Below, in pieces: positions 8,284 through 16,169 of a DNA stretch of 33,479 nucleotides; the stretch's first letter is position 1, and the number at the start of each line of letters is the position of its first letter. The DNA lies in assembly GCF_030733745.1 (NCBI RefSeq), contig NZ_JASHIK010000030.1:1-33479 (forward strand), read 5' to 3'. The position numbers and the translations under genes were made by a program. This stretch comes from Stappia sp. MMSF_3263. Lineage in GTDB: Bacteria > Pseudomonadota > Alphaproteobacteria > Rhizobiales > Stappiaceae. The notes beneath the pieces were generated by a model that worked only from the letters and a program-made list of their open reading frames with translations, was not told where the DNA came from and searched no databases.

Positions 8284-9999
8284 TCAGGCTTTCGCCGGTT
8301 CCGCCCCCTCAATGGACTCCATGTGATGTTTATCGGCCACCGGCCGCACCATCGCGTTCGCCACCAGGGCGATCACCAGCAGGGCCGCCATGGCATACAT
8401 GGTGGTGTTGTAGAGGCTGGGCGTCGGATCGACGGTCCCCGGGGGCGCGATCTCCATCAGTTGCGCCACCGTCACCGTCTTGGCCGCGACAAGCTGGTCG
8501 AGCTGGTCGACGCCCGCGCCGAACTTCTCGGCGAAGGTTGCCGGATCGATCTTGGATGCAAGATCCGAGATCGCGTTGGTCAGCGACATGTTGCGCAACT
8601 GCGTGATGGCGAGCGGGCCCAGCACGCCGGCGGTGCTCCAGGCGGTCAGCAGGCGTCCGTGGATGCCGCCGACATACTTGGTGCCGAAAATGTCCGCCAG
8701 ATAGGCCGGGATCGTCGCGAAGCCGCCGCCATACATCGTGAAGATGATCATGGTGGCCGCATAGAACATGACCAGCCATGTCACCGCCGGGTTCACGCTG
8801 ACCTGCGCCGCCGCGAAGGGAATGGACAGATACAGGATGATGCCCAGGACGAAGAAGCAGTGATAGGTGTTCTTGCGCCCGATATAGTCCGACGTCGACG
8901 CCCAGAAGAACCGGCCGACCATGTTGAAGACCGAGATCATGAACACATAGGTCGCCGCGAAGGCGGAGTTCACGATCATCGGCAGGGTCGTTCCGAAAAT
9001 CTCCGACATCATGGTCTTGGCGACACCGATCACGCCGATGCCCGCCGTCACGTTGAAGCACAGCACGATCCACAACAGGTAGAATTGCGGCGTCTTCAGC
9101 GCCTGGTCGATATGGACGTTGTTCTGGGTGATCATCTTGCGCGAGGCGGCATCGGCGCTCGGCGGCGTCCAGCCGGCCGGGAGCCAGCCTTCACGCGGCA
9201 CCCGGTAGGAGAAGGCGGCGATGATCATCACGAAGAAATAGACGATGCCGAGCGTGAAGAACGTGCCCGCCGCTCCGGTGTTTCCCGTGCCCACCACATA
9301 GATGCCTTCCTGCAGCGGGACCGGAGCGGCCGCCACCTGCTTCGCCCCGGCGATCACCACCTCGACCAGTTGGCCGTTCACCTCGGCCATCCGCTTGCCG
9401 CCCTCGGTGACAAGCTCGACGGCTCCTTGCGGGCCCAGATAGTCGGGCGCCTTGTAGAACAGGCCGAGCAGGTATTCCTTGATCGGCGTCGCGATCATGG
9501 CGCCGCCGCCAAAGCCCATGATGGCCATGCCCGTCGCCATGCCGCGCCGATCCGGGAACCAGCGGATCAGCGTCGACACGGGCGAGACATAGCCAAGGCC
9601 GAGGCCGCATCCGCCAAGCACGCCATAGCCGAGATAGAGAAGCCACAGCTGGTGCGTCATGATGCCGACGCCGCCGATGATGAAGCCGCCGCCCCAGCAC
9701 ATCGCGGCGACCACGCCCACCATGCGCGGCCCGACCTCTTCCAGCCACTTGCCGGCAAAGGCCGCGGCCAGACCGAGAAACACGATGGATACGGAGAAGA
9801 TCCAGACCACGGACGACAGGCTCCAGTCGCCGGGCGCCGCGGCAACCACGCCGAACTGCTTGATCAGCGGCGGATTGAAGATGCTCCATGCATAGACGGA
9901 GCCGATGCACAGATGGATGGCGATCGACGCCGGCGGAACCTTCCAGCGGTTGAACCCGTCCTCTGCGACGATGTGTTGTTTCTTCAGCCTGTCAAACAT
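8284..9999 (-). CDS. OFA-family MFS transporter (oxalate/formate type), long form
   Basis: 571 residues from ATG 9999, with GGAGGAG 9 nt upstream. A major facilitator carrier with about 12 membrane segments. IHLCIGSVYAWSIFNPPL in TM1 and the loop WFPDRRGMATGMA are typical of the oxalate:formate antiporter (OFA) family. It is well over 100 residues longer than classic OxlT. The extra length is two inserts of about 60 residues, at about 183-244 (between TM5 and TM6) and 471-531 (between TM11 and TM12). These are equivalent places in the two halves and both predicted periplasmic. Flanking formate dehydrogenase genes suggest that formate, oxalate or another small carboxylate is carried; lactate- and pyruvate-type substrates also occur in the family. 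An NtrC-type kinase/regulator pair lies upstream, and its own 5' region has a sigma-54 promoter, so it is probably induced by that pair. Confidence 0.9.
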   Translation of the reverse strand: MFDRLKKQHIVAEDGFNRWKVPPASIAIHLCIGSVYAWSIFNPPLIKQFGVVAAAPGDWSLSSVVWIFSVSIVFLGLAAAFAGKWLEEVGPRMVGVVAAMCWGGGFIIGGVGIMTHQLWLLYLGYGVLGGCGLGLGYVSPVSTLIRWFPDRRGMATGMAIMGFGGGAMIATPIKEYLLGLFYKAPDYLGPQGAVELVTEGGKRMAEVNGQLVEVVIAGAKQVAAAPVPLQEGIYVVGTGNTGAAGTFFTLGIVYFFVMIIAAFSYRVPREGWLPAGWTPPSADAASRKMITQNNVHIDQALKTPQFYLLWIVLCFNVTAGIGVIGVAKTMMSEIFGTTLPMIVNSAFAATYVFMISVFNMVGRFFWASTSDYIGRKNTYHCFFVLGIILYLSIPFAAAQVSVNPAVTWLVMFYAATMIIFTMYGGGFATIPAYLADIFGTKYVGGIHGRLLTAWSTAGVLGPLAITQLRNMSLTNAISDLASKIDPATFAEKFGAGVDQLDQLVAAKTVTVAQLMEIAPPGTVDPTPSLYNTTMYAMAALLVIALVANAMVRPVADKHHMESIEGAEPAKA

Positions 10000-10209
10000 G
10001 CACCAATTCTCCTCCCATGCACGAATATCCGGGCATTCGGCGAAGACGGTCTGGCCGGTGCCGGCAATCGACATCCTCTCCCGGCCGGACCTTTCGGACC
10101 GGATGCCCGCTGCCGGTTGCATCGTCCCGCCAGAGGCCTCCCGCCCCTGGCCGGGAGCGGCAGCCCCCGAATGAAAGCGGGAGCTGCGTCCAGGCAGCGC
10201 CATGACATG
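10000..10209 (-). other. About 200-nt structured 5' leader of the OFA carrier
   Basis: The 360-bp gap between the kinase gene and the carrier gene holds the sigma-54 control region (10210-10333) and this leader. From the predicted transcription start near 10199 to the ATG there are about 200 nt. Within it, GCTGCCG (10109-10115) pairs with CGGCAGC (10158-10164), and just inside, CTCCCG (10138-10143) pairs with CGGGAG (10152-10157), giving one compound hairpin. No matching riboswitch class is recognised. No reading frame here looks like a gene. Confidence 0.4.
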
Positions 10210-10225
10210 AGCAAGTTCGAAGCCA
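10210..10225 (-). promoter_or_regulatory. Sigma-54 (-24/-12) promoter for the OFA carrier
   Basis: The minus strand reads TGGCTTCGAACTTGCT. Against the known sigma-54 consensus TGGCACGNNNNTTGCW it keeps TGGC and TTGCT exactly, with the required GG-10-GC spacing; only two of the three bases after TGGC differ. The base before is T, as preferred. Transcription would start near 10199. An intact sigma-54 activator (GAFTGA motif) is encoded about 2 kb away. Confidence 0.8.
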
Positions 10226-10243
10226 ACTCGAGGAAATAAGTGT

Positions 10244-10256
10244 TATCAATGACTTG
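10244..10256. promoter_or_regulatory. IHF-binding consensus between enhancer and sigma-54 promoter
   Basis: TATCAATGACTTG fits the IHF consensus WATCAANNNNTTR at every position. The site is part of a palindrome (TATCAA-TGAC-TTGATA, 10244-10259), so it also fits on the other strand. It lies about 46-60 bp upstream of the predicted start, between the -24 element and the two palindromic sites, where IHF normally bends DNA for NtrC-type activators. Confidence 0.65.
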
Positions 10257-10278
10257 ATAGAAAACGGCTATTCAGGAA

Positions 10279-10291
10279 GGTCAATTTGTCC
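10279..10291. promoter_or_regulatory. Proximal enhancer-like site GGTCAATTTGTCC
   Basis: Imperfect palindrome centred about 86 bp upstream of the predicted sigma-54 start. It matches the distal site at 11 of 13 positions, and the centre-to-centre distance is 42 bp (four helical turns), so both would face the same side of the DNA. Probable binding site of the response regulator encoded at 12416-13819. Confidence 0.6.
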
Positions 10292-10320
10292 GGCCCCCCG
10301 GGCGAAACGCTGCATGGCAT

Positions 10321-10333
10321 GGACATTTTGTCC
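10321..10333. promoter_or_regulatory. Distal enhancer-like site GGACATTTTGTCC
   Basis: Perfect dyad GGACA-TTT-TGTCC centred about 128 bp upstream of the predicted sigma-54 start. Together with the proximal copy it gives the paired upstream activating sites usual for NtrC/DctD-type regulators. Confidence 0.62.
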
Positions 10334-10359
10334 GCCATCGGCAGCTTGACCTTCGCCTC

Positions 10360-12415
10360 TCAGGCCTCCAGTGGCGAGATCTCCGGCGGGGAGGTCTCCG
10401 GTGGGGAGGTCTCCGGCAGCCAGATCGTGAAGATGGTGCCTGTTCCCGGTGTGCTGTCGACACGGATGTCCCCGCCCTGCCGGCTGACCAGCGTCTGCGT
10501 GATCGACAGGCCGAGGCCCGTGCCCTGCCGGCTCTTGGTCGTGTAGAATGGGTCGAAGACCCGCTCCAGCACCTGCGCGCTCATGCCAACGCCCGTGTCG
10601 GCGACCTCGACGGTCACACCTTCGGTGCCGTCCCGGGTCGTGTCGCGCGTCTTCAGCGACAGGACGCCGCCTTTCGGCATCGCGTGCACCGCATTGACGA
10701 TCAGGTTGATCAGCACCTGCTGCAGCTCCGTCCGGTTCATCAGCACCGTGCGGCGGGCCAGCGGCTCGCGCCGGACCTCGATCTCGGTCTTGCGCAGCAG
10801 ATGGCGCACCAGCGGCAGGCAGTCGGAAATGACCTCGTCGGGTGCGTGGCGGTCGGCATAACCGGCATACTCGTCCGGCTTGGCGAATTGCAGCAGCTTC
10901 ATCACGATCTGGTTGATCCTGTGCACCTGCTCGTCGATCAGCCGGATCTCCGTGCCCGCGACCTCGGCCCGTTCTCCAAGAAGCATCCGGAGCACTTCCA
11001 GGTTCCCTTGAATGACGGCGATCGGATTGTTGATCTCGTGGGCGACGCCTGCGGTGATCTCGCCGATGGCCGCCAGCTTCTCCGACATGATCAGCTGCTT
11101 GGTGGTTTCCTCGAGCTGCCTGTTGGCCTGCATCAGGTCGCGCGTTCGCTCCTCGACACGGTCGTTCAACTCCTCGTTCCAGGATCGCAACTGCCGGTCG
11201 CTCTCCTGAACCAGGTCGAGCAGGTGGTCGAGATGCTGCGCCACGCGGGCGATTTCGTCGCTCTCGCCATTGGAGCGGGTGCGGGCGCCAAGGTCGCCGC
11301 GTTCCACCCGCGCGATCGTGTCCGTCATCCGCTCCAGCGGCTTGAAGACGCCCCGCGCCCAGCGCAGGAACATCGGCACGCTGCCGGCGGTGACGACCAC
11401 GAAGCCGAACAGGACGGCAATGAGCGTCGCCAGCTTTTCTTCCTGGAACGGCGTTTCCAGAAAGCCGACATAGAGCATGCCGACCCGCTCGCCGCGGCTG
11501 TCGACGATCGGCTCGTAGGCGGAGATGTACCAGTCGTTGACCACGAAGGCGCTGTCGAGCCAGACCTGCCCCTGCCCCAGGACCCGCTCGCGCACCGCCG
11601 CCGAAACCCGCGTGCCGAGCGCCCGGCGATCCTCGAAGAGACGCACATTGGTGCTGACGCGCACATCCTCCAGGAAGAGCGTCGCCGTTCCCTGGCTGCC
11701 CTCCGGAAGGCTCGCCTCGCGGTAGACCAGGTCATTGATCGTGTCGATGAACACCAGGTTCTGGTTGAGCAATATCCCCCCGACAAGGGCGGCCGAGGAA
11801 CTGCCGGGCATCATCACCGGGCTTGCCGAATGCACGATCATGCCCCTTGTCTCGGTGGTGCGCGCGCTCGGCACCGCGTTCGGCGTCGGAATAAGGTCAA
11901 GGCTCGCGCGCGCCGCCAGGTCCGGCGAGATGCCGGCAAGGTCCTCGCCCTCGAAAATGTCGACGCTGGTCGCCGGTTCCCCGTTCATCGCCTTGGCGAT
12001 CACCGGCCAGTCGCGGCCGGGCGGCGGCCGGGCGCCGGCGGGCGAGGCAGCCCGCACCGCGCCCTGTCCGCTTACGAGATAGAGGAAGTCGAGGCCCAGC
12101 GCCTCCCGGCGGCGCTCCAGCAGGGCGGCCAGTTCGCCGCTGTCCCGGCTTGCCAGGATATCGCGAAACTCCGCCGACTGGCCGAGCGCGTCGATCCGCT
12201 CGCCGGAATTCTCCAGGATCCGCGTGAAATACTGATGGGCGATGGTCAGGTCGCCATTGACCTTGGATTTCAGCAGGGAATCGAATTTCGAGTTCCAGCG
12301 CACCATCGCCCAGCCGAGGAACAATGGCAGCACGACCAGCGTCGGCAGCAGCGCGATGGCGAGCAGCCGGACCCGGACGGAGAGACGGCTGCGGTGGGCC
12401 GACGCCCCCTTGGCC

Positions 12416-12423
<8 letters not shown>
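10360..12423 (-). CDS. Membrane sensor histidine kinase with Cache-type sensor and HAMP
   Basis: 687 residues. TM1 at about 19-40, a periplasmic ligand-binding region of about 290 residues with Cache-like features (DTINDLVYREASLPEG, VNDWYISAYEPIVDSRGERVGMLYVG), TM2 at about 331-353, HAMP (RWARGVFKPLERM...RVERGDLGART), a coiled linker (about 410-450), then HisKA with phospho-acceptor H462 in AGVAHEINNPI. The ATPase domain has N-box N577, DTGVGM (609-614) and GTGLGLS (634-640). All catalytic motifs are intact. It starts 8 nt inside the end of the response regulator gene, so the two are co-translated. It probably senses an external small carboxylate and activates the adjacent sigma-54 regulator (DctB/DctD-like logic). 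The C-terminus ends in tandem PETSP units. Confidence 0.93.
10361..10420. repeat. 15-bp tandem repeat at the 3' end of the kinase gene
   Basis: Units of 15 bp at 10376-10390, 10391-10405 and 10406-10420 share the core GAGRTCTCCGG; 10361-10375 is a degenerate fourth copy. Being a multiple of 3 they keep frame, and encode PETSP PETSP PEISP before the final LEA and stop. A small coding minisatellite, so copy number may vary among strains. Confidence 0.8.
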
Positions 12424-13819
<1,396 letters not shown>

Positions 13820-13849
13820 GAGCTCCCCCCGGCTTTTGCTGTCGTTTTA

Positions 13850-13862
13850 TGTCTATTTGTCC
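13850..13862. promoter_or_regulatory. Possible autoregulatory site of the NtrC-type regulator
   Basis: TGTCTATTTGTCC matches the proximal carrier site GGTCAATTTGTCC at 11 of 13 positions and keeps the TTTGTCC half intact; the other half is degenerate. It lies 31-43 bp upstream of the regulator ATG, within the probable promoter or leader. Confidence 0.4.
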
Positions 13863-13941
13863 CCAGGGATAGCACAGCCCGACGCCCGACATAACGCCCC
13901 GGAGCGAATTCCGCCCGTCCTTATGCCTCTTGCGTGGTGTT

Positions 13942-13958
13942 TTGTTATACTATAACAA
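13942..13958. promoter_or_regulatory. Zur-like operator overlapping the promoter of the riboswitch operon
   Basis: TTGTTATACTATAACAA is a perfect 8-1-8 palindrome. Its inner 15 bases match the core TGTTATANTATAACA of the Zur consensus established in gammaproteobacteria; the alphaproteobacterial consensus I remember differs somewhat, so the assignment is not certain. It contains TATACT and TATAAC, which resemble -10 boxes, so a bound repressor would block the promoter. It lies 123 bp before the riboswitch. Alternatives: another Fur-family protein or a GntR-type regulator, or control of the divergent regulator gene. Confidence 0.55.
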
Positions 13959-14080
13959 TCATGCCGCTTCGCAGCCAGCCGCCCGGCCCCGGCCGGACCC
14001 CGTTGCAACCGGTGGATCTTCCGATGCCCTCTCGCCTTTATGTTGACGCCCGCCCGGCCGGCAACTATCCCTTGTCATCA

Positions 14081-14247
14081 CGTGCTGGTGGCCCGGATTT
14101 CAGGTCTGGGCTGAAAAGGGAACGCGGTTCAAACCCGCGGCTGCCCCCGCAACTGTGAGCGGCGAGCGACCGGTCGATGGCCACTGGAGAGATCCGGGAA
14201 GGCGACCACGTCGTGACGACCCGCGAGCCAGGAGACCTGCCTGCACG
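14081..14247 (+). promoter_or_regulatory. Cobalamin (AdoCbl-type) riboswitch
   Basis: Contains the conserved core GGGAAC (14118-14123), the GCGGCTGCCCCCGCAACTGTGA block (about 14136-14157) and the B12 box GAGCCAGGAGACCTGCC (14225-14241), in the right order. The closing helix pairs CGTGC (14081-14085) with GCACG (14243-14247). It lies in the leader of the plus-strand methyltransferase/ABC operon and should lower its expression when cobalamin is plentiful. Confidence 0.95.
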
Positions 14248-14374
14248 TTTGTTCTCGGTCCGGGCGGGGTGCACCGGAGCGCTTGGTGCGCCCGTTCCAG
14301 CCGATCGTGCGTGCTTCGCGTGTCTGCGCTCTCCCTTCCGGCCCTGCCGATGCACCGGATGCGTGGATGAGCGA

Positions 14375-15184
14375 ATGACGATTGCGACAAGGTTTCCCGT
14401 TGAGGCCGACAGGACGAATTTCTCCGTCAAGGACGAGATTCGCGACTACTGGACAACCCGCTCCGAGACCTTCGATCTCTCCTTCGGGCACAAGATCCGC
14501 ACCGATGCGGAGCTGCTCGCCTGGGCGTCCCTGTTTCGCCGTCACGGGCGGATCGCCGACGGCGCGAAGGTGCTGGAGCTCGCCTCCGGCACCGGCGAGA
14601 TCACCCGCGTGCTGGCGCGTCTCGGCTGCGACATCGACGCCATTGATCTTTGCGAGGCGATGATCGAGCGGGCCCGGCGCAAGCACCCCGAAACCCGCGT
14701 GCGTTTTCATCTCGGCGATGCCGAGAACACCATGATGGCCGACAACGCCTATGACGCCGTTGTCTGCCGGCACCTGGTGTGGACGCTGGTCGACCCCGCC
14801 GCCGCCTTCGCCGACTGGTGGCGCGTGCTGAAGCCCGGCGGCCGGCTCGTCATCGCCGATGGAGACTGGGTCTCGACCACGGCCCTCTCCCGTCTTCTCA
14901 TGACCCTGTCGCGGAAGCTCGACCCCCTTCGGGGCAACCGCCCCCTGTGGGACCAGGCGGCGCACGAGCGGATCATGGCGCAGGTTCACTTCCGTGAGGG
15001 CCTTAAGGCCCGCGAGCTTCACCTGATGCTGGCCGATGCGGGCTTCACCGACATCCAGGCCGACACGCTCTCGCAGGTGCGCCGCCGCCAGTGGCAAGCC
15101 GCGAACTGGAGCGAGCGCCTGCGCCTTGCCGCAACCTATGGCGGCCGCACCTTCCTGCTGTCCGCCACCAAACCCGCAGCCTGA
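14375..15184 (+). CDS. Class I SAM-dependent methyltransferase under riboswitch control
   Basis: 269 residues from ATG 14375. The frame is open further upstream, but an earlier start would lie in the riboswitch. The Rossmann SAM-binding fold shows motif I LELASGTGE (67-75), acidic D91 at the end of beta-2 in IDAIDLCEAM, motif II DAENTMMADNAYDAVVCRH (115-133) and post-motif WRVLKPGGRLVIADGDW (149-165). This is the Methyltransf_11/UbiE-like small-molecule type. The N-terminal segment IRDYWTTRSETFDLSFGHK is distinctive. The substrate is unknown. First gene of a cobalamin-riboswitch operon with a DMT carrier and a nickel/peptide-type ABC importer, so it may modify a metal ligand; it does not resemble nicotianamine synthase or known corrin methyltransferases (CobA, CobI, CobJ, CobM types). 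Confidence 0.9.
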   Translation: MTIATRFPVEADRTNFSVKDEIRDYWTTRSETFDLSFGHKIRTDAELLAWASLFRRHGRIADGAKVLELASGTGEITRVLARLGCDIDAIDLCEAMIERARRKHPETRVRFHLGDAENTMMADNAYDAVVCRHLVWTLVDPAAAFADWWRVLKPGGRLVIADGDWVSTTALSRLLMTLSRKLDPLRGNRPLWDQAAHERIMAQVHFREGLKARELHLMLADAGFTDIQADTLSQVRRRQWQAANWSERLRLAATYGGRTFLLSATKPAA

Positions 15185-15212
15185 AGCCCGCTGCCTGCCC
15201 CCCCAGAACCGG

Positions 15213-16169
15213 ATGCCTTCCCGCATGACACACCCCTCTCTCGCGGAGCCCGCGCCCGCCAGCGACAACCCCGCCGCCGGCATCGCACTCCGGCTGGCCG
15301 CAACGGGCCTCTTCGCCAGCATGTCGCTGTGTGTCCGCCTCGCCTCCTTCGAGGCGCCGGTCGGGCAGATCGTGTTCTGGCGCAGCGCCGTCGCGCTGGT
15401 GCCGATCGTCATCTACCTGGTGATCATCGGCCGGTTTCCGGCAGCCCTTGCGACCCGCAATCCGCTCGGGCATCTGCGCCGCAGCGCCTTCGGCTGCGCC
15501 GCCATGTTCTTCTCCTTCCTGTGCCTCGCCTATCTGCCGCTGGCGCTCGCCACCGCCCTCGGCTTCCTGGCTCCGCTGGTCGCCATTCCCTTCGCCATGT
15601 TCTTCCTGAAGGAGCGACCGGACCCGCTGGTGATCGGCGCCGCCGGCCTCGGGTTCGCCGGCATCGGGCTGATGCTGGCACCCGCCTTCAACGGGCCGGA
15701 GCCCGACCTCTCGACGCTTCTGGGCGTCGCCGCCGGGCTTGCCTGCGCCATCACCACCGCCTCGGCGAAGGTCGAGATCAAGCGGCTGACGGCGAGCGAA
15801 CCGGCGGGCACCATCGCCTTCTACTTCGCGCTGGTCTGTGCCCTTGCCGGCCTTGCCACGGCGCCCTTCGGCTGGAGCGATGCCCACGGAACAACGCTCC
15901 TGTGGCTCGTCGGCGCGGGCCTGTGCGGCGGCCTTGCCCACATCGCCATGACGGAGGCCGTCGCCCGCGCTCCCGTCTCCACCCTCGCCCCGTTCGAATA
16001 CACCGCGATGATCTGGGCAATGGGCTTCGATCTTGCCGTCTTCGCCCTTGTTCCCGCCCCCCTCAGCCTTGTCGGCGCGGTGGTCGTGGTCGCGGCCGCG
16101 GCCCTCGTCGCCTTCGCTCCCAGGTTGAGATTTTTCCGCAATTCCGCAGCGCAAAGGATGACACCATGA
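15213..16169 (+). CDS. EamA/DMT-family transporter
   Basis: 318 residues from ATG 15213 (a second in-frame ATG at 15225 is possible; neither has a strong ribosome site). About ten membrane segments in two EamA repeats. The first repeat has LASFEAPVGQIVFWRSAVALVPIV and LPLALATALGFLAPLVAIPFAMFFLKERP; the second has GLAHIAMTEAVARAPVSTLAPFEYTAMIWAMGFD. Such drug/metabolite transporters export amino-acid-like compounds. In opine metallophore (cnt) clusters a DMT protein, CntI, exports the metallophore next to a Nik-type ABC importer, so a similar role is a reasonable hypothesis here. The gap after the methyltransferase is 28 nt, and its stop overlaps the next start as ATGA. Confidence 0.9.
   Translation: MPSRMTHPSLAEPAPASDNPAAGIALRLAATGLFASMSLCVRLASFEAPVGQIVFWRSAVALVPIVIYLVIIGRFPAALATRNPLGHLRRSAFGCAAMFFSFLCLAYLPLALATALGFLAPLVAIPFAMFFLKERPDPLVIGAAGLGFAGIGLMLAPAFNGPEPDLSTLLGVAAGLACAITTASAKVEIKRLTASEPAGTIAFYFALVCALAGLATAPFGWSDAHGTTLLWLVGAGLCGGLAHIAMTEAVARAPVSTLAPFEYTAMIWAMGFDLAVFALVPAPLSLVGAVVVVAAAALVAFAPRLRFFRNSAAQRMTP

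Larger units (their letters stand above)
13820..14374. other. 555-bp divergent regulatory region
   Basis: Separates the two-component operon (minus) from the methyltransferase operon (plus). It holds a regulator half-site (13850-13862), a Zur-like palindrome overlapping TATACT/TATAAC -10-like hexamers (13942-13958), and a cobalamin riboswitch (14081-14247). Between riboswitch and gene (14261-14294) the pairs CGGGCG/CGCCCG and CACC/GGTG form a bulged hairpin that could be the expression platform; no U-tract follows, so translational control is as likely as termination. Two tiny frames (ATG at 14350 and 14366) end just before and across the methyltransferase start; I do not call them genes. Confidence 0.6.

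Noticed and set aside
8323-10239. Long plus-strand open frame opposite the OFA carrier
   Set aside because: His/Asp/Arg-rich antisense shadow of a clear membrane protein.
14177-14374. N-terminal extension of the methyltransferase into the riboswitch
   Set aside because: The extension would be encoded by the riboswitch core and B12 box; family similarity begins after ATG 14375.
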